DNA of 15,388 bases from an uncultured Collinsella sp. (GTDB lineage: Bacteria > Actinomycetota > Coriobacteriia > Coriobacteriales > Coriobacteriaceae), in NCBI GenBank assembly GCA_900544065.1, contig UQTR01000047.1, positions 1 through 15,388 of the forward strand, read 5' to 3'. The position numbers and the translations under genes were made by a program. Shown here one piece after another: positions 7,624 to 13,609 of this stretch (position 1 is the first letter of the stretch; each line of letters starts with the position of its first letter). Under the pieces are notes generated by a model. It had not been told where the DNA came from, searched no databases, and was given only the letters and a program-made list of their open reading frames with translations.

Positions 7624-7726
7624 CCCCTCCTGGGATTCGGGCCACTCAGCAGATTGATGCCCGATCATAATTCCCAGGAGAAGGGCAAGGGCTCATCAAG
7701 GCTGCCGTGCTGAGCGGCAGTTGATA
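7624..7726 (-). promoter_or_regulatory. Structured mRNA leader of the ATPase; possible translational switch
   Basis: Read as minus-strand RNA, a first hairpin CUGCCG/CGGCAG (7720-7715 with 7707-7702) has the 7-nt loop CUCAGCA. A second hairpin pairs CUCCUGGGA (7680-7672) with UCCCAGGAG (7635-7627), plus CGGGC with GCCCG, and its loop contains UGCUGAG (7651-7645), the exact complement of loop one. The 9-bp stem takes in most of the AGGAGGGG ribosome site. An alternative fold could pair CUCAGCA, UUGAU and GCCC with GGGC, AUCAA and UGCUGAG, breaking the first hairpin and the inner part of the second. The pairings are seen directly; regulation by a ligand or protein is inferred. I do not recognise a known riboswitch class. 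Confidence 0.5.
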
Positions 7727-7734
7727 GTGGAGCT

Positions 7735-7764
7735 ATGGTACCCCAAAGCGACGCGTCTAGCCAA
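7735..7764 (-). promoter_or_regulatory. Weak candidate promoter for the ATPase leader
   Basis: On the minus strand TTGGCT (7764-7759), 18 nt, TACCAT (7740-7735); each box matches 4 of 6 consensus bases. Initiation near 7728 would make the transcript begin right at the first leader hairpin, which is the main reason to propose it. Confidence 0.3.
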
Positions 7765-7960
7765 AACATTCCATCTGGAAACACGGCACAAGCGCAACGG
7801 TGCAGACAGTGTGATGCTCAAGATTGATAAAACGTTTTTTCTTCGGCGCATCGTCAGACTGAAATATCGCCCAGATAGCAGCGGTTAGAACGGTTGGTAA
7901 AGTTTTTGCATATACCGTTTTTCCGCAAAAAATGAACTTCTAATTCGGCATACGGTCGAT
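7765..7960. other. Rest of the ATPase-pyk intergenic region
   Basis: The divergent gap between the ATPase and pyk start codons is 441 bases. In this middle part I see no coding frame with a ribosome site, no RNA gene and no clear repeat. It becomes AT-rich towards pyk, with several A- and T-tracts (for example 7844-7850 and 7961-7965 just beyond it), which could act as upstream promoter DNA. Confidence 0.6.
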
Positions 7961-7994
7961 TTTTTGGGGTATTCGGTCGGCATTTCGTTATAAT
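7943..7994 (+). promoter_or_regulatory. pyk promoter with repeated ATTCGG/CGGTCG motifs
   Basis: A perfect consensus -10, TATAAT, sits at 7989-7994. The only -35-like hexamer is TTGGGG at 7964-7969, with a long 19-nt spacer, so the -35 is poor. Short repeats lie upstream: ATTCGG at 7943 and 7971, CGGTCG at 7953 and 7974 (21 nt apart, two helical turns), CGGCAT at 7946 and 7978. They could be activator or repressor half-sites. Predicted initiation near 8001 gives a leader of about 57 nt ending in GGAGG-TCTGA-ATG. Confidence 0.6.
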
Positions 7995-8057
7995 CATCTC
8001 AGTTTTATTTCTTATGGTTTATCTATCAGCGCAAGACGATGTCAGATGGAGGTCTGA

Positions 8058-9518
8058 ATGTACAAGCGCACCAAGATTGTATGCACCATGGGTCCCGCCT
8101 GCGATAGCGACGAGACCATCCGCGAGATGATCAAGGCGGGCATGAACGTCGCCCGTTTTAACTTCTCGCACGGCTCCTACGACGAGCACCACGGTCGCAT
8201 CGAGCGCGTCCGTCGTATTTCCAAGGAGCTCGGTATGCCCGTCGGCATCCTGCTCGACACCAAGGGCCCCGAGGTCCGCACCGGCCTTCTGGTCGACGGC
8301 AAGAAGGTTGCCGTCAAGACCGGCGACAAGATCGTCGTCACCGCTCAGCCCACATCCGAGGATTTCCACGGCACCGCTGAGCACATCTCCCTCGACTACC
8401 TGGCTCTGCCCTCCGAGGTCGAGAAGGGCTCCCTCATCCTGATTGATGACGGCCTGGTTGCCCTCGAAGTCGAGTCCGTCAGCGGCCAGGACATGACCTG
8501 CGTCGTCAAGAACGACGGCCTGATCGGCGAGCGCAAGGGCGTCAACATGCCCAACGTCAACATCTCGCTGCCTGCCATCACCGAGCGCGATCGTCAGGAC
8601 ATCCTCTTTGGCCTGACCGAGAACATCGACTACATCGCCGCTTCCTTCATCCGTGACGGCGAGTCCGTCCGCGGCATCCGCGAGCTTTGCCGCGAGAACG
8701 GCGGCGAGCACGTGACGATCTTCCCGAAGATCGAGTGCGCTCTGGGCGTCGAGAACTTCGATGAGATTCTCGAGGCTTCCGACGGCATCATGGTCGCCCG
8801 TGGCGACCTGGGCATCGAGATCAAGCCCGAGCTCGTTCCCCACATCCAGAAGGAGATCATCGCCAAGTGCAACGCGGCCTACAAGCCCGTCATCACCGCT
8901 ACGCAGATGCTCGACTCCATGCAGCAGAACCCGCGCCCGACGCGCGCCGAGGTTGCCGACGTCGCTAACGCCATCTACGACGGCACCGACGCCGTCATGC
9001 TTTCCGGCGAGTCCGCTGCCGGTAAGTACCCGGTCGAGGCCGTCAAGATGCAGGCCAGCATTGCTCTCGAGACTGAGAAGTACCTCCCGGCTCACGCTCC
9101 GCTCGAGGTTCCGGCTGACGCTCACGGCACCCGCGTCGTCAACAACGTTGTGGGTATGTCCGCTGTGAACATGGCTACCACCGTTGGCGCCAAGTGCATC
9201 ACCGTGCCAACGACCACCGGTCGTACCGCTCGCCTGATTTCGCACTTCCGTCCCAACATGCCGATCTGCGCGTTCTCCCGCCACGAGTGGGCCGTCCAGC
9301 AGATGATTATGTACTGGGGCGTTATCCCGCACCAGGCCGAGATTACCCAGGGCACCGTCAACGGCACGATCGTCAAGGCGATCGAGACCGCTAAGGAGCT
9401 CGGCTACGTCGAGGCCGGCGATCTGACCGTCGCCACCGCCGGCGATCCCCGCATGAGCGTCCAGCTCGAGGACAAGGTCTCCTCGACCAACGTCGCTTAC
9501 GTCGCTCAGGTGCGCTAA
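8058..9518 (+). CDS. pyk: Pyruvate kinase
   Basis: Catalyses phosphoenolpyruvate + ADP to pyruvate + ATP, the last step of glycolysis, in the cytoplasm. It is 486 residues, the usual length for a bacterial enzyme without the extra C-terminal PEP-utiliser domain. Family signatures are all present: TKIVCTMGPA at the N-terminus, RFNFSHG (33-39), ILLDTKGPEVRTG (64-76), the active-site IFPKIEC (221-227, Lys224 and Glu226), MVARGDLGIE (245-254, Asp250), ITATQMLDSM (279-288), PTRAEVADVANAIYDGTDAVMLSGE (294-318). The B domain spans about 72-170 and the regulatory C domain about 345-486. The start is fixed by GGAGG 5 nt upstream of ATG. Codon choice is dominated by C-ending codons with some T-ending Ala, Val and Arg codons, as expected of a highly expressed gene. 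It is monocistronic, with a strong terminator 28 nt after its stop. Confidence 0.98.
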   Translation: MYKRTKIVCTMGPACDSDETIREMIKAGMNVARFNFSHGSYDEHHGRIERVRRISKELGMPVGILLDTKGPEVRTGLLVDGKKVAVKTGDKIVVTAQPTSEDFHGTAEHISLDYLALPSEVEKGSLILIDDGLVALEVESVSGQDMTCVVKNDGLIGERKGVNMPNVNISLPAITERDRQDILFGLTENIDYIAASFIRDGESVRGIRELCRENGGEHVTIFPKIECALGVENFDEILEASDGIMVARGDLGIEIKPELVPHIQKEIIAKCNAAYKPVITATQMLDSMQQNPRPTRAEVADVANAIYDGTDAVMLSGESAAGKYPVEAVKMQASIALETEKYLPAHAPLEVPADAHGTRVVNNVVGMSAVNMATTVGAKCITVPTTTGRTARLISHFRPNMPICAFSRHEWAVQQMIMYWGVIPHQAEITQGTVNGTIVKAIETAKELGYVEAGDLTVATAGDPRMSVQLEDKVSSTNVAYVAQVR

Positions 9519-9546
9519 ATCGCACTTGCAAGCACACTTGCATTGC

Positions 9547-9584
9547 AAAGGGCCCGGAAGGCTTTGCCTTCCGGGCCCTTTTTT
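9547..9584 (+). terminator. Strong intrinsic terminator of pyk, possibly bidirectional
   Basis: AAAGGGCCCGGAAGGC (9547-9562) and GCCTTCCGGGCCCTTT (9566-9581) form a perfect 16-bp stem with a TTT loop, followed by a six-T run ending at 9584. The A-run on the left arm could let it also stop minus-strand transcription coming from the 9722-10570 gene. Confidence 0.95.
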
Positions 9585-9617
9585 AGGACCTACTTCATAT
9601 GCCGCTTCATCGATTTG

Positions 9618-9725
9618 TGATCAGTCGCGAACCTTTCCGATGCCGAGCGTACCACCGAAGATGCCCTGCGACGGGAGCTGTTGGTCAATTGGGATGAACT
9701 GTTCACCGTTAAGCCGGCCGGCTAG
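9618..9725 (+). pseudogene. Possible short coding remnant
   Basis: After an in-frame TGA at 9618, 34 codons run to TAG at 9723 without a credible start. The translation reads SVANLSDAERTTEDALRREL and then LLVNWDELFTVKPAG, which has a protein-like composition and about two thirds GC at third positions. I recognise no family. It could be the tail of a decayed gene or chance in GC-rich DNA. Confidence 0.2.
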
Positions 9726-10570
9726 CAGCTAGCAATCAGGGGGACTGCGGGAACGCCAGAAGCAGCAACGCGAGTCGCAAATCCCGCCTCGGTCAGCTCG
9801 ATGACCTCGGTAAACGTTGCGTCGAAAAACTCCTCGGTTAGCAGGCGGTATGGCGGATGGTCGGGCTCACCGGGGTTTTCGCGTACAATCTCGTGCATGA
9901 CGCCGATGGTCTTGAGCACATATTCTTTATGGATGGGATACTGCCCAAAACGCGTCGCAGCGGTATACAGGCGATCGGTCGCACGCGGGATGGAAACAAT
10001 GCCCAGCGTCTTGCCAAACCAGTCAAAGTCGCCTTGCTTTTTAATGCGGAACTCCTCGCACGGCTTGCCGCCGTGCGCCTCCAGGTACTGATTCACGCGC
10101 GTATTCCATACGGTATCGGCCACCAGATGCGACCAGACACCAAGTGTCAAATCGAGCAACGACTGTGCCACATCTTCGGACGCAAGCGAGAACTCACAGG
10201 CGCCGGGACCGGCAACCGGCTCGGCATCCTTGTAGCGCTGGGGATAGTGCACGCGGTTCAGCCGCTCGCGTTCCTCGATAATCGAGGTCGCCGCGGCCGG
10301 CGCACCGATGGGCGAACTTTTAAGCAACGGTGCCACATAGGTATCCCAGAACTCATGCTCACGAGGCTTAGGGATGGGCTCAGGCTTGGCAAAGTGCGTA
10401 ATGCGGTACGGAATGGGATCGGCGATGCCAGGGACCATATAGCCCACGAAGATATCCGGAACCACGCAGCCAAACAAAAAGGCATTGCGGTCGCGCACGC
10501 TATTGGCAAGCGCACCGGTGCGCTCCAGCAAACGCTCCGTCTGAGCGATATGAATGTTCCAGCTTGGCAT
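9722..10570 (-). CDS. Zinc-dependent phospholipase C-like domain protein, function unknown
   Basis: A 282-residue protein resembling the Zn_dep_PLPC group (relatives of bacterial phospholipase C and S1/P1 nuclease-type folds). It opens with MPSWNIHIAQ, and spaced His/Asp residues could bind metal: His7, Asp39 (in CVVPDIFVG), His59 (ITHF), His148 and Asp152 (GVWSHLVADTVWN). No signal peptide or membrane segment is visible, so it is probably cytoplasmic and its real substrate is unknown; lipase activity should not be assumed. I prefer the ATG at 10570 over the one at 10582. The candidate extended -10 (TGGTATAGT) would start transcription near 10589, leaving almost no leader for the first ATG, whereas GGGG lies 5 nt before the second. 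It follows cbiO by about 80 nt on the same strand and may be partly co-transcribed. Confidence 0.75.
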   Translation of the reverse strand: MPSWNIHIAQTERLLERTGALANSVRDRNAFLFGCVVPDIFVGYMVPGIADPIPYRITHFAKPEPIPKPREHEFWDTYVAPLLKSSPIGAPAAATSIIEERERLNRVHYPQRYKDAEPVAGPGACEFSLASEDVAQSLLDLTLGVWSHLVADTVWNTRVNQYLEAHGGKPCEEFRIKKQGDFDWFGKTLGIVSIPRATDRLYTAATRFGQYPIHKEYVLKTIGVMHEIVRENPGEPDHPPYRLLTEEFFDATFTEVIELTEAGFATRVAASGVPAVPLIASC

Positions 10571-10595
10571 AGCCACCCCCATAAAAACCTGGATA

Positions 10596-10604
10596 ACTAT
10601 ACCA
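10596..10604 (-). promoter_or_regulatory. Extended -10 promoter for the phospholipase C-like gene
   Basis: The minus strand reads TGG-TATAGT, an extended -10 (TGn motif) with 5 of 6 consensus bases. There is no matching -35, which extended -10 promoters do not need. It implies a very short leader and supports the 10570 start. Confidence 0.45.
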
Positions 10605-10613
10605 TCACGGCAA

Positions 10614-10629
10614 AGCCGCGCGGGCGGCT
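10614..10629 (-). terminator. Weak hairpin after cbiO
   Basis: On the minus strand AGCCGC-CCGC-GCGGCT forms a 6-bp GC-rich stem, followed only by TTG. It may slow or partly stop transcription from the ECF operon, but it lacks a proper U-tract. Confidence 0.3.
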
Positions 10630-10649
10630 ACGCACGCTCTACGCAGCAA

Positions 10650-11420
10650 CTAGTCCGTAGCACCGCTTTCGGTTCCATACGACGGCGAAGGTGCCTCGAC
10701 CACATGGTGATATCGATCGATATAGATTGCACGGGCACCCAGGCGTCGCACCAAATCCTGGTGATGCGTGCTCATCAAGACCGTCTTACCCGCCGCGACG
10801 TAGGCCAGCAAGAAGTTGACCACGATGTCGCATGAATCCTCGTCGAGTCCATTGGTAGGCTCGTCGAGTACTAGGATATCGGGGTTCATAGACACAACCG
10901 CAGCCAGCGCCACGCGCTTCTTTTGCCCACCCGAAAGCTGATAGGGCGAGGCATCGACCAGATCGGCAACCTGGAACAGCCCCATGGCATCGCGCACGCG
11001 GTGCTCGAGCTCGTCTGCCGGCAGCCCCATCTGCGCGGGACCAAAAGCAACTTCCTCGCCCACCGTGGCGCAAAAGAGCTGCGCATCGGCATTCTGGAAC
11101 ACAAAGCCCACGCGCTGATGGAACCGCTGGGCAGCCGCGGGATCCTTGAGATATGCCGCATCGACCGCATGCCCGTCAAACAGATACGTGCCCGCGTCCG
11201 CGAGCTCAAGGCCGTTGATAAGGCGCATGATCGTCGTCTTGCCGCAGCCGTTGGGACCTAGCAGGGCAACGAGCTCCCCACGGTCCACCTGCAGCGAAAC
11301 GCCATCGACCACCGTATGGCCCGCATAGGAAAACACCACGTCGCGAAACTCGATGAGCGGCGTTGTCTCGGCGCCAGCAGCACCGCTCGCGCCCATCGCG
11401 TCATTCGTATCGTTTGCCAA
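10650..11420 (-). CDS. cbiO: ECF-type nickel/cobalt transporter ATP-binding protein
   Basis: The ATPase subunit (CbiO/NikO) that drives the metal importer encoded with cbiM and cbiQ. It is 256 residues. All ABC motifs are present: Walker A GPNGCGKTT (55-63), Q-loop FQNADAQLF (Gln109), signature LSGGQKKR (162-169), Walker B ILVLDEP (182-188, Glu187), D-loop GLDED and the switch His219 in STHH. The FQNADAQLF variant is typical of ECF ATPases. The start appears to be TTG at 11420, 8 nt after AAGGG; the next in-frame ATG (11396) has no ribosome site, and the first 20 residues are a low-complexity Ala/Gly/Thr tail. A 44-nt gap separates it from cbiQ. Only one ATPase is encoded here, as in dedicated group I ECF systems, so it probably acts as a homodimer. 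The metal is inferred from context: nickel favoured, cobalt possible. Confidence 0.9.
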   Translation of the reverse strand: MANDTNDAMGASGAAGAETTPLIEFRDVVFSYAGHTVVDGVSLQVDRGELVALLGPNGCGKTTIMRLINGLELADAGTYLFDGHAVDAAYLKDPAAAQRFHQRVGFVFQNADAQLFCATVGEEVAFGPAQMGLPADELEHRVRDAMGLFQVADLVDASPYQLSGGQKKRVALAAVVSMNPDILVLDEPTNGLDEDSCDIVVNFLLAYVAAGKTVLMSTHHQDLVRRLGARAIYIDRYHHVVEAPSPSYGTESGATD

Positions 11421-11464
11421 AACGTCGCCCTTCCCTATTCACATCAACGGATCGACCGCCCGCG

Positions 11465-12301
11465 CTACAGCACCGCGCACAACACGGCGAGCAGAACCAC
11501 AACGACCGCGTAAACCGCATCGCGCCAGCCAAAGCCGCTCCGCGCAGGAGCCGGATACGCACCGGCAAAGCCGCGGCAGAGCATGGCCTCGTCCATCGCG
11601 CGGCTGCATTCCATCGCCTTGATAAACGTCATACCCATGATACCCGCGATCGAATCGGTACGCGAAAATCCCCCAGGCGCACGGCCAACGCTGCGCAGCA
11701 TGACCGATTCGCACAGATTGTGCGCCGTGCGTCCCAGCACCTCGATATGCTTGAGTGCCATATCAAAGGTAAAGATGACCTCGTCGGGCAGGTGCAGCAT
11801 TTTGAGCGCCGCCGACATGCGGCTCCAGGTAAGCGTCCACGAAACGCCCAGCACCAGCGACACATTAATGAAGGTCTTGAGCGCGATCTTGAGCATGGCG
11901 CCCGTGGCAGACGCGCCCAGCAGCAGGGCAGGCAATGCCAGAACCACCGCAAGCCCCGTGGCGCCGAGCGCCGGTACAATGGTCGCACGCAGCCCGCGTG
12001 CGGGGCGCACCGCGACCAGCACCAGCGCGATAGCCGCCATCAACATGAGGTACAGCGGGCTCTGCGTCAGACACACGCACAGGACGCAGACGAACATCCC
12101 CACCAGGCGCACCGGAGCCGAAACGCAAGAAAGGGCGCGGTCGACCATCGACCCGCCCTCGTGCGCGCCTCCACCCAGGCGAACCCGCTCAAGCAGGCTC
12201 GCCAGGTGCAAGACGTTCTTTTGCATCACACGATGCCGAGCCCCCGCGGGCTCGTATCGCTCCTCGGCCGCAAGCCAGCTAGGCAGCTTGACCATCTGCA
12301 T
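11465..12301 (-). CDS. cbiQ: ECF-type nickel/cobalt transporter transmembrane coupling protein
   Basis: The CbiQ/NikQ (EcfT) membrane subunit that couples ATP hydrolysis by CbiO to movement of the substrate-binding CbiM. It is 278 residues with hydrophobic segments at about 63-98, 108-130, 142-158 and 258-278. The cytoplasmic coupling part shows ALKMLHLPDEVIFTFDMAL (165-183) and AMDEAMLCRGF (235-245), the latter matching the EcfT coupling motif with Ala239 and Arg243-Gly244. A soluble N-terminal stretch of about 50 residues (KLPSWLAAEERYEPAG...) precedes the membrane part. ATG 12301 lies only 4 nt after the cbiM stop, with AAGGA upstream inside cbiM, so translation is probably coupled. A second ATG at 12295 would remove two residues. 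Confidence 0.88.
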   Translation of the reverse strand: MQMVKLPSWLAAEERYEPAGARHRVMQKNVLHLASLLERVRLGGGAHEGGSMVDRALSCVSAPVRLVGMFVCVLCVCLTQSPLYLMLMAAIALVLVAVRPARGLRATIVPALGATGLAVVLALPALLLGASATGAMLKIALKTFINVSLVLGVSWTLTWSRMSAALKMLHLPDEVIFTFDMALKHIEVLGRTAHNLCESVMLRSVGRAPGGFSRTDSIAGIMGMTFIKAMECSRAMDEAMLCRGFAGAYPAPARSGFGWRDAVYAVVVVLLAVLCAVL

Positions 12302-12305
12302 GCGC

Positions 12306-13364
12306 TCAGTTTTCCTTGACCGTAAGCGAGATCAAGCGGAATGCGATGGTGAGCACCGCCACGCCAATTACGCCCGAGAGGATATACATGGCAGCCTGGC
12401 CGGCAAAGCCAAGACCCTGCTCCTCGGAATAGGCCTGCAGGTAATCACCCGTAGGCAGAGCGTCGGCAAAGGTCGGGGTATCAAGGCCGACCGAAGCCTG
12501 CAGGCTGTCGTCGCCAGCCTCCTGAACGGCGGTCGCGGCGCCCTCGGCGTCCCACTCACCCCAGGCGTCACCCGTGGCCAGCAGGCCCAGCGGCGTGGCC
12601 ACGACAAGCACGGCGATCAGGATGAGCGTGGGGACCAGCGAGGTCTTCTTAGCAGCAGCGCCCTCGGCAGCAAGCTGGCCATCGACGGCCTCGGGCCCGA
12701 CGATAATGCTCGGCGCCGTCTTCTTAATGAAACCGTAGATGGCGGCCGTCGCCACGCCCTCGATCACGCCGGCAACCAGCATATGCGGGATCAACATGGC
12801 CGGAATAGCCACGGACAGCGGGAAGGGGCAGTACAGCGGCGCGCCCGAAGCGTTGGTAAAGAGCATCGGCTGAATACCAAACTCGATTGCCGCGCACAGG
12901 GCCGCCAGGCACAGGCCGACCCAACCGCTCACGATGGCAGAAACCGAGGTGCCCCAGCTCTTGTCGTGCAGACGGCTGTTGAGCGCACGGAACACGATAG
13001 CAGCGACAAACGGCAGCACAAAGGCCATGTTAAAGCAGTTGGCGCCAAACGACAGAACGCCGCCGTCGCCAAACAGAAGCGCCTGCAATGCCAGCGCGAC
13101 CGAAACCGCAATGGCAGCAGCCTCGGGGCCCAGCAGCAGCGCGATGAGCGCGCCGCCGACGGCGTGACCCGTGGTGCCGCCAGGTAGCGGCACGTTGAAC
13201 ATCATGAGCAGGAAGGAGAACGCGGCGCAGATGCCCAGGAAAGCCATGTGCTCGCGATCGAGCGTGGCGCGCACCTTTTTGATGCAATGAACCCAAACGG
13301 GCACCATCGCCACCGCCATAACGGCATCGGTCTGCGGGGACAGGTAGTTATCTGGAATGTGCAT
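12306..13364 (-). CDS. cbiM: Metal-binding CbiM/NikM subunit fused to a CbiN/NikN-type (PDGLE) domain
   Basis: The substrate-binding membrane subunit of the ECF importer. It is 352 residues. Residues 1-215 are CbiM/NikM, beginning MHIPDNYLSP. The metal-binding set known from NikM structures, the N-terminal amine, His2 and His67 (in GGTTGHAVGG), is conserved at the same numbers, which confirms the start at ATG 13364. Residues about 242-345 form a CbiN/NikN-like PDGLE domain with two membrane spans (about 244-260 and 322-345) around an extracytoplasmic loop, and the phrase TPLGLLATGDAWGEWD (257-272) is diagnostic. This explains why no separate cbiN is present. GGGAGG sits 5 nt before the ATG. 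It is the first gene of cbiM-cbiQ-cbiO. No cobalamin riboswitch is visible upstream; instead there is a NikR-like palindrome, so nickel is the better guess. Confidence 0.93.
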   Translation of the reverse strand: MHIPDNYLSPQTDAVMAVAMVPVWVHCIKKVRATLDREHMAFLGICAAFSFLLMMFNVPLPGGTTGHAVGGALIALLLGPEAAAIAVSVALALQALLFGDGGVLSFGANCFNMAFVLPFVAAIVFRALNSRLHDKSWGTSVSAIVSGWVGLCLAALCAAIEFGIQPMLFTNASGAPLYCPFPLSVAIPAMLIPHMLVAGVIEGVATAAIYGFIKKTAPSIIVGPEAVDGQLAAEGAAAKKTSLVPTLILIAVLVVATPLGLLATGDAWGEWDAEGAATAVQEAGDDSLQASVGLDTPTFADALPTGDYLQAYSEEQGLGFAGQAAMYILSGVIGVAVLTIAFRLISLTVKEN

Positions 13365-13421
13365 ATACGCCTCCCGGTTATCGACGCACAGAATTGCAAC
13401 GCCGCTTGAATCACCTTGTCA

Positions 13422-13449
13422 GTGTTACGCATTGTCAGATTCGTAACAC
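13422..13449. promoter_or_regulatory. NikR-type palindromic operator upstream of cbiM
   Basis: GTGTTACG (13422-13429) and CGTAACAC (13442-13449) are perfect inverted repeats 12 nt apart, equivalent to GTGTTAC-N14-GTAACAC. As I recall, comparative genomics described this form, GTGTTAC-N13/14-GTAACAC, for NikR in some non-enterobacterial lineages. It starts about 10 nt downstream of the promoter -10, where bound protein would block transcription. Confidence 0.65.
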
Positions 13450-13459
13450 GCCGCGGGCT

Positions 13460-13488
13460 ATCATAGCAAAACGGCGCACTGCCGACAA
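13460..13488 (-). promoter_or_regulatory. Promoter of the cbiMQO operon
   Basis: On the minus strand TTGTCG (13488-13483), a 17-nt spacer, then TATGAT (13465-13460): 4 of 6 and 5 of 6 consensus bases at ideal spacing. Initiation would fall near 13453, just before the NikR-like palindrome, leaving a leader of about 90 nt. Confidence 0.7.
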
Positions 13489-13502
13489 AGCAGCACGCCG
13501 TT
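13468..13502 (-). terminator. Intrinsic terminator downstream of pheT
   Basis: On the minus strand AACGGCG-TG-CTGC pairs with GCAG-TG-CGCCGTT across a TTTGTCG loop (7 + 4 bp with a two-base internal mismatch), and the descending arm runs into TTTT. It lies about 108 nt after the pheT stop. Its loop supplies the -35 of the next promoter. Confidence 0.65.
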
Positions 13503-13609
13503 ATGTAATGCGCGTGTCATATATGAAGGCTCAACGGTGCCTTATACCGAAAACAGCAGTCACGTAAGACTCGGCGGCAGCCGACGCTGGCCTATATCCG
13601 GCGCAGGAC

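Noticed and set aside
4911..7670. A 919-codon plus-strand open frame opposite the ATPase
   Set aside because: It is the antisense shadow of the ATPase. Its translation is repetitive and rich in His, Asp, Gly and Ala, with no domains, a common effect of GC-rich codons read in reverse.
7617..7764. Known Mg2+ M-box or yybP-ykoY Mn2+ riboswitch in the ATPase leader
   Set aside because: The conserved sequence blocks of those classes as I know them are not present; an Rfam search would be decisive.
8019..9548. A 509-codon minus-strand open frame opposite pyk
   Set aside because: Antisense shadow of pyruvate kinase, which has every family motif. The reverse frame is a low-complexity Asp/Gly/Leu/Ala/Val sequence and starts inside the terminator region.
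11363..13187. Long plus-strand open frames opposite cbiQ and cbiM
   Set aside because: Arg/His/Gln/Ser-rich shadows of recognised membrane proteins, with no ribosome sites or family resemblance.
13365..13609. Cobalamin (B12) riboswitch upstream of cbiM
   Set aside because: No B12-box-like core is seen, and the roughly 90-nt predicted leader is too short for one. The palindrome explains regulation better.
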